From an uncultured Fibrobacter sp. (GTDB lineage Bacteria; Fibrobacterota; Fibrobacteria; Fibrobacterales; Fibrobacteraceae): a stretch of 64,000 bases of DNA. The first letter of the stretch is position 1, and the number at the start of each line of letters is the position of its first letter. Positions 35,712 to 44,329 of this stretch are shown here, piece by piece. The notes beneath the pieces are model-generated. The model ran no database searches, was not told where the DNA came from, and worked only from the letters and a program-made list of their open reading frames with translations. A program made the position numbers and the translations under genes. The stretch spans positions 1-64,000 of the forward strand of contig CALATK010000013.1 in assembly GCA_937891805.1 (NCBI GenBank), written 5' to 3'.

Positions 35712-36320
35712 TTACAGGTACTTGAGGGCTTCGGGGATGAGGGCGGCGGCGTCGGCGGAGTCGCCCAGGTTTTCGTAGGCCTTGGCTACGGCCTTTTCTG
35801 CCGCAGGGTCCTTGACTCCCAGGGTATGGAGTGCCAGCACCGCTTCCATCTTGGCGCCGGTAAGCATGCCCATGCCCGTGACGCCCGAACCTTCCACGTT
35901 CCCAAGAGCCTGGAGCATGGTGGCCGCACGGTCCTTGAGGGTGAGCACCATCTGTTCGGTGGTCTTTTTGCCCAGACCTTTGATTTTCCCTAGGGCGCTC
36001 TTGTTGTCGTTGGCAATCATGTTCAAGAGGTCGGCGGGGGCAACCCCGCTCAGAATCCGCTGGGCCATCTTGGGGCCTACGCCGTTCACGTCCAGGAGCA
36101 TCAGGAACAAAACCTTTTCGGCCTGGTCCGCAAATCCGAAGAGGGTCATGGAATCTTCCCGGACCACCAGGTTCGTGTACAGCAGCACCTCGGCGTTTTC
36201 GTCGGGGAGCATGCCGCCCGTGCGTGCGGAGATGTTCACCCCGTAGCCGATGCCTGCCACGTCCACCACCGCGAAGGTGGGACTTTTCTGAATCAGTTTT
36301 CCACGAATCTGTTCAATCAT
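35712..36320 (-). CDS. ruvA: Holliday junction branch-migration protein RuvA
   Basis: A 202-residue DNA-binding tetramer subunit. The N-terminal OB fold (about 1-65) is followed by two helix-hairpin-helix motifs (LDVNGVGPKMAQRILSG and KIKGLGKKTTEQMVL) and the RuvB-binding C-terminal domain (about 150-202). It overlaps plsC by four bases (ATGA). No ruvB or ruvC is beside it. Confidence 0.94.
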   Translation of the reverse strand: MIEQIRGKLIQKSPTFAVVDVAGIGYGVNISARTGGMLPDENAEVLLYTNLVVREDSMTLFGFADQAEKVLFLMLLDVNGVGPKMAQRILSGVAPADLLNMIANDNKSALGKIKGLGKKTTEQMVLTLKDRAATMLQALGNVEGSGVTGMGMLTGAKMEAVLALHTLGVKDPAAEKAVAKAYENLGDSADAAALIPEALKYL

Positions 36321-37153
36321 GTATTGTCCTTTAGTTCTGCCTGCTGGTCCAAAAGTCTTTGAGGGTATTCCGGGTCCAAATCCCTACGTTCTTCCAGGCG
36401 GCGCTGCATCTCTTTGGTGAGGGCCGCCACCTGTGCACCCTGGTGGCCGTCCAGGTAGGGTTCTACGGAAATGGTTTCCAGCACGTCCAGGTAGAAATGG
36501 TACTGTTCTCGGGGGTGGTAGCTGACCAGCTTGTCGTGCTTGCGAAGCCCGATAATCTCGTTTCCGCCAAAGTAGATGGGCACGATGTCGCGCTTGCAGC
36601 CGATGGCGAACCTGGCCGCCCCCTTCTTGAAGTCCCACGGCTTGCCCGGTTCGGAGCGTGTACCTTCGGGGAAGATGATGAGGTTGTTCCCTTGGTCTGT
36701 GGTGCGTTTCACTTCCATCATCTGCTGGTCGAAGGATTCTGAATTGAGGATGTAGATGGAATTTACGATTCCGGAGACAAAGCGGTTCTTGCCGAGAGCC
36801 CCCTTCACGATGCAGTCGGCGTTGGGGATGATGGAAAACAGCAACACCACGTCTAGCAGGGAAGGGTGGTTGGCGATAATGATCTTGGAGTGGAGTCCCT
36901 TGAGGCGTTCACGGTGTTCCACCTTGAATTTGGAACCCCTCAGCAACACCAGCTGCCAGATGAGAATCTTGAGCGCGATGTGGATGGCGTAACGGGCCCA
37001 CCGGCTGAACCGTTTCCGCGAAAAGCCGGAAAGGAGAAAAAGTGTCGGAAATACCACGGACGCCTGGATAAGACTACCCAACCCGAAAAAGAAGAAGGTC
37101 TGTAACTTTACGTAGGTTCGCCAGGCGTAGGCTATTCGTTGGAAAAAAGTCAT
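36317..37153 (-). CDS. 1-acyl-glycerol-3-phosphate acyltransferase (PlsC family)
   Basis: An acyltransferase of about 278 residues with the HX4D motif NHPSLLD and FPEGTRS motif, in a membrane-associated fold with an N-terminal hydrophobic region (QTFFFFGLGSLIQASVVF). It may make phosphatidic acid, or acylate another lipid; the divergent neighbour cluster (lolA-MMPL-ketosynthase) leaves a role in that pathway open. Starts at ATG 37153 or GTG 37162; neither has a strong ribosome site. Confidence 0.85.
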   Translation of the reverse strand: MTFFQRIAYAWRTYVKLQTFFFFGLGSLIQASVVFPTLFLLSGFSRKRFSRWARYAIHIALKILIWQLVLLRGSKFKVEHRERLKGLHSKIIIANHPSLLDVVLLFSIIPNADCIVKGALGKNRFVSGIVNSIYILNSESFDQQMMEVKRTTDQGNNLIIFPEGTRSEPGKPWDFKKGAARFAIGCKRDIVPIYFGGNEIIGLRKHDKLVSYHPREQYHFYLDVLETISVEPYLDGHQGAQVAALTKEMQRRLEERRDLDPEYPQRLLDQQAELKDNT

Positions 37154-37210
37154 GTCTCTCACGATGTAGCGTTTCTATTCGGAAAGATAAAAAAAATTGG
37201 GTAAACAAGC

Positions 37211-37218
37211 TATATTTT
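37211..37218 (+). promoter_or_regulatory. TAnnTTTR-like box (TATATTTT) for the lolA-like gene
   Basis: Ends six bases before the ATG at 37225. There is no Shine-Dalgarno, so a leaderless transcript is predicted. Confidence 0.45.
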
Positions 37219-37224
37219 AGCCAT

Positions 37225-37863
37225 ATGAAACTGTTTTTGGCAATGTTCCTCTGCTTGACGCTGTCGTCCATGGCGTTTGCCGATGTCTTTGAAAGTCCCC
37301 TGACGGCTGAGCGTTCCAAGGAACTTGCCCAGGTTCTTTCGGCCATGCAGCAGCAGAAATACCTGCGGGGGAGTTTCAGGCAGGTGCGGACCGTCAAGAA
37401 AATCAACCGGGACTTTGTCTCTACGGGGAGTTTCGTCATTGCGGACACTCTGGGCATCTTGTGGAACATGGAAAAGCCCTTCCCGAACCTTACCGCCATC
37501 ACCCGCGACAAGATGCTCCAGAAAAATGCCTCCGGGGCGGTTTCCCAGATGAACATGAAGGACAATGCGGTCTTTGGCCAAGTTTCCCAGACCATTCAGG
37601 GGATTTTTTCGGGCAACCGCAAAATGCTGGAAGAACGATTCCAGATTTTCTTCGAGATGGGGAAGGACGGGCTTTGGACCATCGGTCTTGTTCCCAAGGA
37701 AAGCGTCATCAAGAAGCAGATTTCATCGGTGGTGCTCTCGGGCCACAAGTGGCTGGAGAAGGTGACACTCTCCGACGGCGACGGAAACCCCATCCTCTAC
37801 GAATTTTCCAAGGTGGAAGGGGGCATCTCCCTCACTCCCGAAGAATCCGCCCTGTTGCGCTGA
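37225..37863 (+). CDS. LolA-like outer-membrane lipoprotein carrier protein
   Basis: A 212-residue periplasmic protein: signal peptide (LFLAMFLCLTLSSMAFA) then a single LolA/LolB-type half-barrel fold with 'RGSFRQVRTVKKINRDFVSTGSFVI' and 'GILWNMEKPFPNLTAIT' (lipid-cavity strands). It is followed 18 bp later by an MMPL exporter. In aryl-polyene and similar lipid clusters a LolA-like protein and an MMPL exporter work together, so a dedicated lipid-export role is more likely than general LolA; inference. Confidence 0.78.
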   Translation: MKLFLAMFLCLTLSSMAFADVFESPLTAERSKELAQVLSAMQQQKYLRGSFRQVRTVKKINRDFVSTGSFVIADTLGILWNMEKPFPNLTAITRDKMLQKNASGAVSQMNMKDNAVFGQVSQTIQGIFSGNRKMLEERFQIFFEMGKDGLWTIGLVPKESVIKKQISSVVLSGHKWLEKVTLSDGDGNPILYEFSKVEGGISLTPEESALLR

Positions 37864-37881
37864 TGGAGCCTGCGGAGTTTC

Positions 37882-40239
37882 ATGGATAAGCCCGAAAAAA
37901 AACGGATGAACAAGTGGGGGATTCTCCTCTGGGGAATCTTGCATGTCGCCATCATTGCGCTGGGTCTGAACGCTAGCCCCTGGAAAATCGATTCAAACCT
38001 TTTCTCCGTTTTGCCGCCTTCGCAGGTGTCGGCGGGTCTGGGTGATGCCGACGCCGAGCTTTCCCGCAGGACCATGGGCCAGATGACGGTGCTTGTGGGC
38101 CATAGCGATTTCGAAAAGGCGAAGGCGGCGGCAGACGAATTCGACCGTGCGCTGCGCGGGAATGGCCAGCTGGAAAAGGTAAGCTACCTGGTGTCGGACA
38201 GCTCCATGGACGAAGCCCGTGCCTTCGCCAGGGAATACCGCTATGCATTGCAGAGCGAAGCGTTTATGGACCGCGTTCGCCAGGGTGGCGGGGCCTTCTT
38301 GAAGCAGAACGCCCTGGAAAAAATCTACGGAGGCTTTTCCATGGCAAGCCTCGAGAACCTGGACGAAGACCCCTTCTTGCTTTCGGCCCAGGGCTTCGAG
38401 GATGTTCTGGGAAATCTCTCCTTCATGAGCAAGAACGTGGAACTCCGGGATGAGCGTCTTGTGCTGCGGGATTCTCTACGGACCTACGTCATGTGGTCTG
38501 CAAGCCTTGTTCCGGGTGCATCCACCTTCGGTGGCGACGGTAGCGCCCTCCAGATTATTGAACAGAAGATTTCGGAACTGAAAGGGTTGGATTCCGCCCT
38601 GGTGGTGGCAACCACAGGAGTGCCTTTCCACAGTTACGAAAGTTCTTCTCGGGCGCAACTGGAAGTGGCCGTGATTTCGGGCGTGTCCATCGTGTTGCTC
38701 CTGTTGCTGATCCTTTCTACCTACAGGTCTGCCGTACCCTTGGCGCTGACGCTGTTTTCTATCGGTGTCGCCATCGTCTCGGCACTGTCGGTGACCTGGA
38801 CCTTGTTCGGCTCTATCCATATTTTCACCTTCGTGTTCGGGACCAGCGTCATCGGCGTGAGCATCGACTACGCCATCCATTTCTTTACAGGCTGGAAAAT
38901 CCGGGAAGAACGGCTGGACGGTGGCGGCGTACGTGGCCTGATTTTCAAGGGACTTGCCCTGGGATTCATGACCACGGAACTTTCGTACCTGGCTCTCACC
39001 TTCGCTCCCTTCCCGCTGCTCCGGCAGATGGCGGTTTTCTCTATGGCGGGGCTTGCAAGCTCCTTCTTGACCATTACCCTTTTGTTTGCGGCCCTGCCTG
39101 CCGCAAGGACCCGCGCTCCTGCGGTTTTCGCTCTCGCTATCGTTTCGAAGGCCCTGGGTTGTTACGGAAAATGGCTTGGGGTGTTCAAGACGAAAAAGTG
39201 GACATCCCTTGCGGTGGCAGCGTTGATTGTTGCCGTTGCTTTCGCGGGAATTTCCCGCGTGCAGTGGGGTACGGACCTCAAGTCCCTCTATACCATGTCG
39301 CCGGAACGCCTAGTCCAGGAAAAGCTCGCCATGGAACTTCTGGATTTCGGCTCTTCGGGCAGCTACTTCTTGGTGAAGGGGAGTTCCGTTCAGGAGGTGC
39401 TGGAGCGGGAACATGCCTTCTGCAAGCGTCTGGAGCGGGAGCGTACCGACGGCGTGCTGCAGAACTACCTTGCCATCAGCAGGTTTATTCCGCCCCGTTC
39501 TGTCCAGCAAGGAAATTTCGAAATACTTTCTCGGGCCATGGATTCAGTATCGGTTGCGGAGATGCACAGGGAACTTGGACTCCGGTCCGATTCGGCTTTC
39601 CGAGCCTCGATGGGCCAAGGCCTGAAAGTTCTTGAGCCCGAAGGCAGGTTTCCCGCCAATTTCGAAAAACTCCTGAACAGTCTCTGGATTGGCCGCATAG
39701 GCGATTCCTACTACAGCGCGGTGATGCCTCTCCATGTTCAAGATGCCGCAAAGCTTTCCGGCCTTGCAGGCGACGGAATCTACTTTATGGACAAGGTAAA
39801 CCAGATAAACGAGAACCTGACGCGGCTTTCCTTGACCGCCCTTGCCCTTGTGGGGATGGCCTTTGTGCTGGTGCTTGTTGTGCTACTGTTAATTTACGGG
39901 TTTGCCGGGGCGAGTTCCATTATGCGGATTCCCGTATGCGCCTCCTGCCTTGCGGTGGCGCTGTTCGGCTACCTGGACATCCCCTTCAATTTCTTTGCTA
40001 CTGTGGGAATCATTTTGACCCTCGGTATAGGCATCGATTACTCCCTGTTTTTCAAGGAAGGGCGGGGAAGCCCCTTGACGGTACTTGCCATCGCGTTATC
40101 GGCCCTGACCACCATCCTCTCTTTCGGGAGCCTTTCTTTCAGCGGATTTTCGCCGGTTTCTACTTTTGGCCTGTCCGTGTTCCTTGGGATTCTTTTCAAT
40201 TTTATCTTGTCCCCATTTGCAGGCTCCAGGGGTAAATAG
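37882..40239 (+). CDS. MMPL/RND-family exporter
   Basis: A 785-residue inner-membrane protein with an N-terminal helix, a large periplasmic loop, a five-helix block (about 265-420) containing 'GTSVIGVSIDYAIHFF', a second periplasmic loop, and a second block (about 650-780) with 'LTLGIGIDYSLFFKEG'. The paired GxxxDY motifs supply proton-relay aspartates. Such exporters move lipids or polyenes to the outer membrane. GGAG lies just before the ATG. It sits between the lolA-like gene and ketoreductase/ketosynthase genes. Confidence 0.85.
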   Translation: MDKPEKKRMNKWGILLWGILHVAIIALGLNASPWKIDSNLFSVLPPSQVSAGLGDADAELSRRTMGQMTVLVGHSDFEKAKAAADEFDRALRGNGQLEKVSYLVSDSSMDEARAFAREYRYALQSEAFMDRVRQGGGAFLKQNALEKIYGGFSMASLENLDEDPFLLSAQGFEDVLGNLSFMSKNVELRDERLVLRDSLRTYVMWSASLVPGASTFGGDGSALQIIEQKISELKGLDSALVVATTGVPFHSYESSSRAQLEVAVISGVSIVLLLLLILSTYRSAVPLALTLFSIGVAIVSALSVTWTLFGSIHIFTFVFGTSVIGVSIDYAIHFFTGWKIREERLDGGGVRGLIFKGLALGFMTTELSYLALTFAPFPLLRQMAVFSMAGLASSFLTITLLFAALPAARTRAPAVFALAIVSKALGCYGKWLGVFKTKKWTSLAVAALIVAVAFAGISRVQWGTDLKSLYTMSPERLVQEKLAMELLDFGSSGSYFLVKGSSVQEVLEREHAFCKRLERERTDGVLQNYLAISRFIPPRSVQQGNFEILSRAMDSVSVAEMHRELGLRSDSAFRASMGQGLKVLEPEGRFPANFEKLLNSLWIGRIGDSYYSAVMPLHVQDAAKLSGLAGDGIYFMDKVNQINENLTRLSLTALALVGMAFVLVLVVLLLIYGFAGASSIMRIPVCASCLAVALFGYLDIPFNFFATVGIILTLGIGIDYSLFFKEGRGSPLTVLAIALSALTTILSFGSLSFSGFSPVSTFGLSVFLGILFNFILSPFAGSRGK

Positions 40240-40315
40240 GTCGCTGTGGCAATTGCGTTCATGGTTCTTTTTTTCTATAATTGGCGTGGAATAATTGAAA
40301 TGCTTAGGAGGGTCC

Positions 40316-41044
40316 ATGAGCGATAAGAAACAGGTTCTCGTGACCGGTGCCAGTGGCGGAATTGGTTCTGCCATAGCAGAAGCCGTTGCCCAGGCGGGTT
40401 ATGCCGTTGTTGCGGGCTACAACAGGGGCAAGACCAGGGTCGATGAACTTATACAAAGGGTCCAGGCTGCCGGCGGAGAAATCCGTGGGCTTCAGCTCGA
40501 CATTTCCGACCGCGATCAGTGCCGGGAAGTATTGACCAAGGATATCGAGGAAAACGGAACTTATTACGGTCTGATTCTTAATGCAGGCGTTTGCGCCGAC
40601 ATGACCTTTGCTGGCATGAGCGGGGATTCCTGGGACAAGGTGGTGAACACCAACCTGGGCGGTTTTTACAATGTGGTTCAACCACTGGTGATGCCCATGT
40701 GCCGCAAGCGCATTGGTCGTATCATCACCATCTCTTCGGTTTCCGGCGTTATCGGTAACCGTGGCCAGGTGAACTACAGTGCGTCAAAGGCCGGCATTAT
40801 CGGGGCCACCAAGGCTCTGGCCACAGAACTTGCCAGCCGAAACATCACGGTAAACAGCATCGCGCCGGGCGTTATCGAAACCGAAATGATCAAGGACGCT
40901 CCCCTGGACATTATCTTGCAGGCCGTGCCCATGAAGCGGGTGGGCAAGCCCAGCGAAGTTGCCGCCACGGCAGTGTTCCTGCTTTCGGAAGGGGCGGCCT
41001 ACATCACCCGTCAGGTGATTTCTGTAAACGGAGGTCTCGCATGA
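40316..41044 (+). CDS. 3-oxoacyl-ACP reductase (FabG-like SDR)
   Basis: A classical short-chain dehydrogenase of about 242 residues: cofactor loop GASGGIGSAIAEA, NAGV-type motif, active-site ISSVSG and YSASKAG, then 'NSIAPGVIETEM'. It reduces beta-ketoacyl-ACP with NADPH. The start at 40316 is set by AGGAGG four bases upstream; the longer TTG frame is not needed. Its stop overlaps the ketosynthase start by four bases (ATGA), implying a shared elongation pathway. Confidence 0.9.
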   Translation: MSDKKQVLVTGASGGIGSAIAEAVAQAGYAVVAGYNRGKTRVDELIQRVQAAGGEIRGLQLDISDRDQCREVLTKDIEENGTYYGLILNAGVCADMTFAGMSGDSWDKVVNTNLGGFYNVVQPLVMPMCRKRIGRIITISSVSGVIGNRGQVNYSASKAGIIGATKALATELASRNITVNSIAPGVIETEMIKDAPLDIILQAVPMKRVGKPSEVAATAVFLLSEGAAYITRQVISVNGGLA

Positions 41045-42267
41045 CCCGTAGGGTTGTTGTTACGGGAGGTTCCTGCATTTCGGCCTTGGGGTCCGAGATG
41101 GACGAAATTTTCGACAGCCTGAAAAAGTTGGAGAACAAGGTAGTCCGCATGGACGAATGGGACAAGTACGTGCAGATGAACACCCGTCTGGCGGTTCCGG
41201 TGAACTACCAGTTTCCAGAAATGCCTCGCCGTAAGATTCGCGGTATGGGCCGTGTGGCCCTGCTGGCTACGGTGGGCGCCCAGAAGGCACTGGAATGCTC
41301 TGGTCTCTTGGAAGACCAGGATTTCTTACATTCCGGCCGTGTCGGCGTGGCCTACGGGTCTTCCATGGGCTCCGTGATGCCCTTGGTAGATTTTTTCTCC
41401 ATGATCGTCACCAACGACAGTTCCAAGATTACGGCTACCACCTACATCAAGTCCATGCCCCAGACCTGCGCCGTGAACATCGGCGTGACCTTCGGGCTTA
41501 CGGGCCGCATGATTACCACCAACACGGCCTGCACTTCCGGGAGCCTTGCCATCGGTAATGCCTACGAAGTCATCAAGTACGGCAAGCAAGATGCCATGGT
41601 GGCAGGCGGTGCCGACGAGCTGGACCCCACGGAATCTGCCGTTTTCGATACGCTTTTTGCAACCTCCGTCAAGAACGATACGCCCAAACTCACTCCCGCC
41701 AGCTACGATCGGGACCGCGATGGTCTGGTCATTGGCGAAGGAAGCGGCACCTTGATTCTCGAGGAATACGAGCATGCCCGTGCCCGCGGTGCAAAAATTT
41801 ATGCGGAGCTGGTGGGCTTCGGTAACAATACCGACGGCGACCACCTGACCCAACCCAAGCAAGAAACCATGCAGCGGGCTCTGGAACTGGCTTTGGAAGA
41901 TGCGGGACTCAGTCCCGACGCCATCGGCTACGTGAACGGTCACGGAACTGCCACCAAGCATGGCGACCGGGCCGAGACCTGGGCCACCTACAACGCCCTG
42001 AAGGGCCGTAGCGCCCCCATCAGCAGTCTCAAGAGCTACATCGGGCATACCCTGGGCGCTTGTGGCGGTATCGAGGCCTGGACGTCTATCCACATGATGA
42101 ACCGGGGCTGGTTCAGCCCGAACTTGAACCTGAAAAACGTGGACCCGGAATGCGCCCCGCTGGACTATATCGTCGGTGACGGTCGCGAGATGGATGTGGA
42201 ATACGTGATGAGCAACAACTTCGCCTTCGGCGGAATCAACACATCCCTCATTTTCAAGAAAGTGTAA
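41041..42267 (+). CDS. Beta-ketoacyl-ACP synthase (FabF-like)
   Basis: A 408-residue thiolase-fold condensing enzyme. The catalytic triad is visible: Cys in NTACTSGS, His in NGHGTATKHGD and His in YIGHTLGACGG, with the 'FGGINTSL' C-terminal signature. All residues needed for decarboxylative condensation are present. The coupling to the ketoreductase and the upstream LolA/MMPL genes suggests a specialised fatty-acid or aryl-polyene elongation rather than the housekeeping FabF. Confidence 0.9.
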   Translation: MTRRVVVTGGSCISALGSEMDEIFDSLKKLENKVVRMDEWDKYVQMNTRLAVPVNYQFPEMPRRKIRGMGRVALLATVGAQKALECSGLLEDQDFLHSGRVGVAYGSSMGSVMPLVDFFSMIVTNDSSKITATTYIKSMPQTCAVNIGVTFGLTGRMITTNTACTSGSLAIGNAYEVIKYGKQDAMVAGGADELDPTESAVFDTLFATSVKNDTPKLTPASYDRDRDGLVIGEGSGTLILEEYEHARARGAKIYAELVGFGNNTDGDHLTQPKQETMQRALELALEDAGLSPDAIGYVNGHGTATKHGDRAETWATYNALKGRSAPISSLKSYIGHTLGACGGIEAWTSIHMMNRGWFSPNLNLKNVDPECAPLDYIVGDGREMDVEYVMSNNFAFGGINTSLIFKKV

Positions 42268-42308
42268 ATCCTTATTGCGGCGGAAATCCCCGTCGTTTTT
42301 CCATCATC

Positions 42309-42334
42309 GTCATGCCCCACTTGTTGGGGCATCC
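42309..42334. repeat. REP-like palindrome (GGATGCCCC...GGGGCATGAC)
   Basis: A hairpin GTCATGCCCCA/TGGGGCATCC between two converging genes. It belongs to the palindromic family described in the findings and could also act as a transcription barrier. Confidence 0.5.
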
Positions 42335-42372
42335 GCTGGATGTTTTTCCTGATGGTCTGGACGTCGTCCGGA

Positions 42373-43116
42373 TTAATACAGTTCCTGTAAAGTTTCCGGC
42401 GCAAGCTTGCTCAAGAGTATGGCCTTGTCCCGCTTTTCCCGTAGGCCTTTGCGGTTTTTCCAGAGGTGCGCGATGACCGACGGGTGATTGAGCGCGAAAC
42501 GCGTCGTCTTGATTCCGAGGGACTTGGAAAGGGCGTAGGCGATGTGGGGGAGGTATTCCCTGTTTTCGCTGGAAAAATCCATCGGGATTCCTTGCAGCCC
42601 GGCTACCAGGTAGGGAACGAAAAAGCATTTGCCGCCGGCGTGGTGCATCCTCAGGGCATAGTCGAGAATCTGCGCCGGAATAGGCAGGCTTGCGTCGAAG
42701 GCCCCGGTCCGCTGGACTATCCGTCTGGAAAAGACTGCAATTTCGGGTCTTGGGCTTGCCACGTACCGCAGGGGTGCATCCTCTTCGATAGTCTCGATTC
42801 CCTTGGACTTGTGGAGTTTGAACCCACCGACGAATTTTGCGGACTTCTTGTCGCCGTCTCCTATGGAGGTGTACCGAAGTCTCGGGGCGAAAGCGTCCAC
42901 CATGGGGAATGCGGAGATGTTTTCGGCCAAGCTGTTCAAAAATTCTCGGTCGATGGTTACGGCGCTGCTTGCAAAGACAATCCATTCAGCGTCGCTTTCG
43001 TTCAGCCTTTCGTTGAAATTGTCCGTAAAGAACCAGCCTAGGGCCGGGTCGGTAAATGACGGCTTTGGCTCGGTAATGTTAGGTGAGCCCCAGACAAAAA
43101 CGTCGAACTGCCGCAT
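42373..43116 (-). CDS. GT-A-type glycosyltransferase-like protein
   Basis: A 247-residue protein resembling family-2 glycosyltransferases: 'DAEWIVFASSAVTIDREFLNSL' corresponds to the strand carrying the usual DxD motif, but the acidic pair is replaced by SSAV. An acceptor-side region (FDASLPIPAQILDYALRMHHAGGKCFFVP) follows. The donor-site loss suggests a metal-independent or inactive enzyme. It starts 11 bp after porQ. Function uncertain. Confidence 0.5.
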   Translation of the reverse strand: MRQFDVFVWGSPNITEPKPSFTDPALGWFFTDNFNERLNESDAEWIVFASSAVTIDREFLNSLAENISAFPMVDAFAPRLRYTSIGDGDKKSAKFVGGFKLHKSKGIETIEEDAPLRYVASPRPEIAVFSRRIVQRTGAFDASLPIPAQILDYALRMHHAGGKCFFVPYLVAGLQGIPMDFSSENREYLPHIAYALSKSLGIKTTRFALNHPSVIAHLWKNRKGLREKRDKAILLSKLAPETLQELY

Positions 43117-43127
43117 AGCGTTTAGCC

Positions 43128-44141
43128 CTAGAAATTAAACCGCAGGCCGGCCCGGTGTTCCATCCCGAGCCCTTGGGCCAGGTAAGAAAAGCTGTAGTCC
43201 AGGGCGAACAAGCCCATGCTGTAGCCGAGGCCGAGGCTCAAAAAGCGTGCCTCGTTGGATTCGTCGGGCCTGCTCCGGTCTTGAATCAGCTCCAGGGCGT
43301 CCCGTTTCAAGTCCAGCCATGTCCGGGTGAAACCGCCCCGTATGGCGAAGTACTTGCCCAGCAGGTATTCGGCGCCGATATTCAGGCGAGGCTCTGCATA
43401 CCGCGGAAAATTCGTTTCGCCAAAGACTGTCAACTTCGGGAGGCTTTTCATACGCATGAATCCGGAAAGGGCGAACACCTGCCCCATGGGGTAGTATTCG
43501 TCTTCGCCGTCGTCCACGTAGTCTCTGAGCAGGCAACCGAAATCCCTGGCCACAAGTGCCAGTCCCCATAGCTTGTTTTGGGATTGCCAGGAAATACTCC
43601 AGTCAAAGGCCGCCCCGAAGGCGGTACGATCACCCTCTTCGTCGGCCAGCCTGTCGCTTGCGAACTTGAGGGTGGCGCCGAACTGGAAATGCTTCATGGG
43701 AAATGCTACCGTGGCGGTGACCAGCTGGCTCAGGGGGTTGTAGTCCTTGCCGGTCTCGTTGCCGTATTCGTCATAGCCTTCGATAGTTCCGTAGTCCAGC
43801 CAGTTGTACGAAATCTGGTACAGGAATCGCTTGAAGTCTCGGGTGTAGTATAGGGAACCCTGGTTTTCGGAGAATTCGCCGGTCTGCCAGTGCATGCCGA
43901 CGGTACGTTCCTTCCCTTCGGGCATGCGGAGTGCGGCCGGGTTCAGTTGGGCGATGCTCGGGTCGGTAGAAGGGGCTGCCGCTGCGGATTTTTCAAGGGC
44001 CGCGTTTCGGGGGCTGTCGAAGGTGGACATGAAGGAGAAAACTTCCTGACCGGCATCGCCTTGCGAAAAGTAGGCCTGTGCCTCGAACGTGGCGGCAAGC
44101 AGAGCAAGCGCAGCCAGCTGGAAGTTTATCTTCTTGAACAT
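43128..44141 (-). CDS. PorQ-like outer-membrane protein (type IX secretion)
   Basis: A 337-residue exported protein of the PorV/PorQ family. A signal peptide ends near AQA (about residue 24). Then come 'FSFMSTFDSPRNAALEKSAAA' and 'SIAQLNPAALRMPEG', the N-terminal signature of this family, and a FadL-like series of amphipathic strands ending 'MEHRAGLRFNF'. PorQ takes part in T9SS cargo handling; the GH5 cellulase in this window has a T9SS-type tail. TAAATTTA ends four bases before the ATG, with no ribosome site. Confidence 0.72.
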   Translation of the reverse strand: MFKKINFQLAALALLAATFEAQAYFSQGDAGQEVFSFMSTFDSPRNAALEKSAAAAPSTDPSIAQLNPAALRMPEGKERTVGMHWQTGEFSENQGSLYYTRDFKRFLYQISYNWLDYGTIEGYDEYGNETGKDYNPLSQLVTATVAFPMKHFQFGATLKFASDRLADEEGDRTAFGAAFDWSISWQSQNKLWGLALVARDFGCLLRDYVDDGEDEYYPMGQVFALSGFMRMKSLPKLTVFGETNFPRYAEPRLNIGAEYLLGKYFAIRGGFTRTWLDLKRDALELIQDRSRPDESNEARFLSLGLGYSMGLFALDYSFSYLAQGLGMEHRAGLRFNF

Positions 44142-44145
44142 AGGC

Positions 44146-44153
44146 TAAATTTA
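44146..44153 (-). promoter_or_regulatory. TAnnTTTR box (TAAATTTA) for porQ
   Basis: Ends four bases before the ATG on the minus strand; no Shine-Dalgarno. Confidence 0.45.
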
Positions 44154-44186
44154 TAAAATTTGCCTTTACAAAAAGGCAAAAGTTTC

Positions 44187-44194
44187 TATATTTG
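44187..44194 (+). promoter_or_regulatory. TAnnTTTG box (TATATTTG) for tRNA-Lys
   Basis: Exact -7 consensus eight bases before the mature tRNA 5' end, which fixes the expected start-site distance for this promoter type. Confidence 0.6.
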
Positions 44195-44202
44195 GGTCGC
44201 TC

Positions 44203-44275
44203 GGGCTACTAGCTCAGTTGGTAGAGCAACGCCCTTTTAAGGCGTGGGTCGAAGGTTCGAGCCCTTCGTAGCTCA
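44203..44275 (+). tRNA. tRNA-Lys (anticodon TTT)
   Basis: A 73-nt cloverleaf: acceptor GGGCTAC/GTAGCTC, D arm AGCTCAGTTGGTAGAGC, anticodon stem ACGCC/GGCGT around CTTTTAA, T arm with GTTCGAGCC, discriminator A. CCA not encoded. Confidence 0.95.
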
Positions 44276-44283
44276 GTGAAAAG

Positions 44284-44310
44284 CCGGTTTCGTTTTCGGA
44301 ACCGGTTTTT
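44284..44310 (+). terminator. Terminator after tRNA-Lys
   Basis: CCGGTTtCG-tttt-CGgAACCGG followed by a T-run. Confidence 0.8.
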
Positions 44311-44329
44311 CTTTTTAATGTGAATTCTC

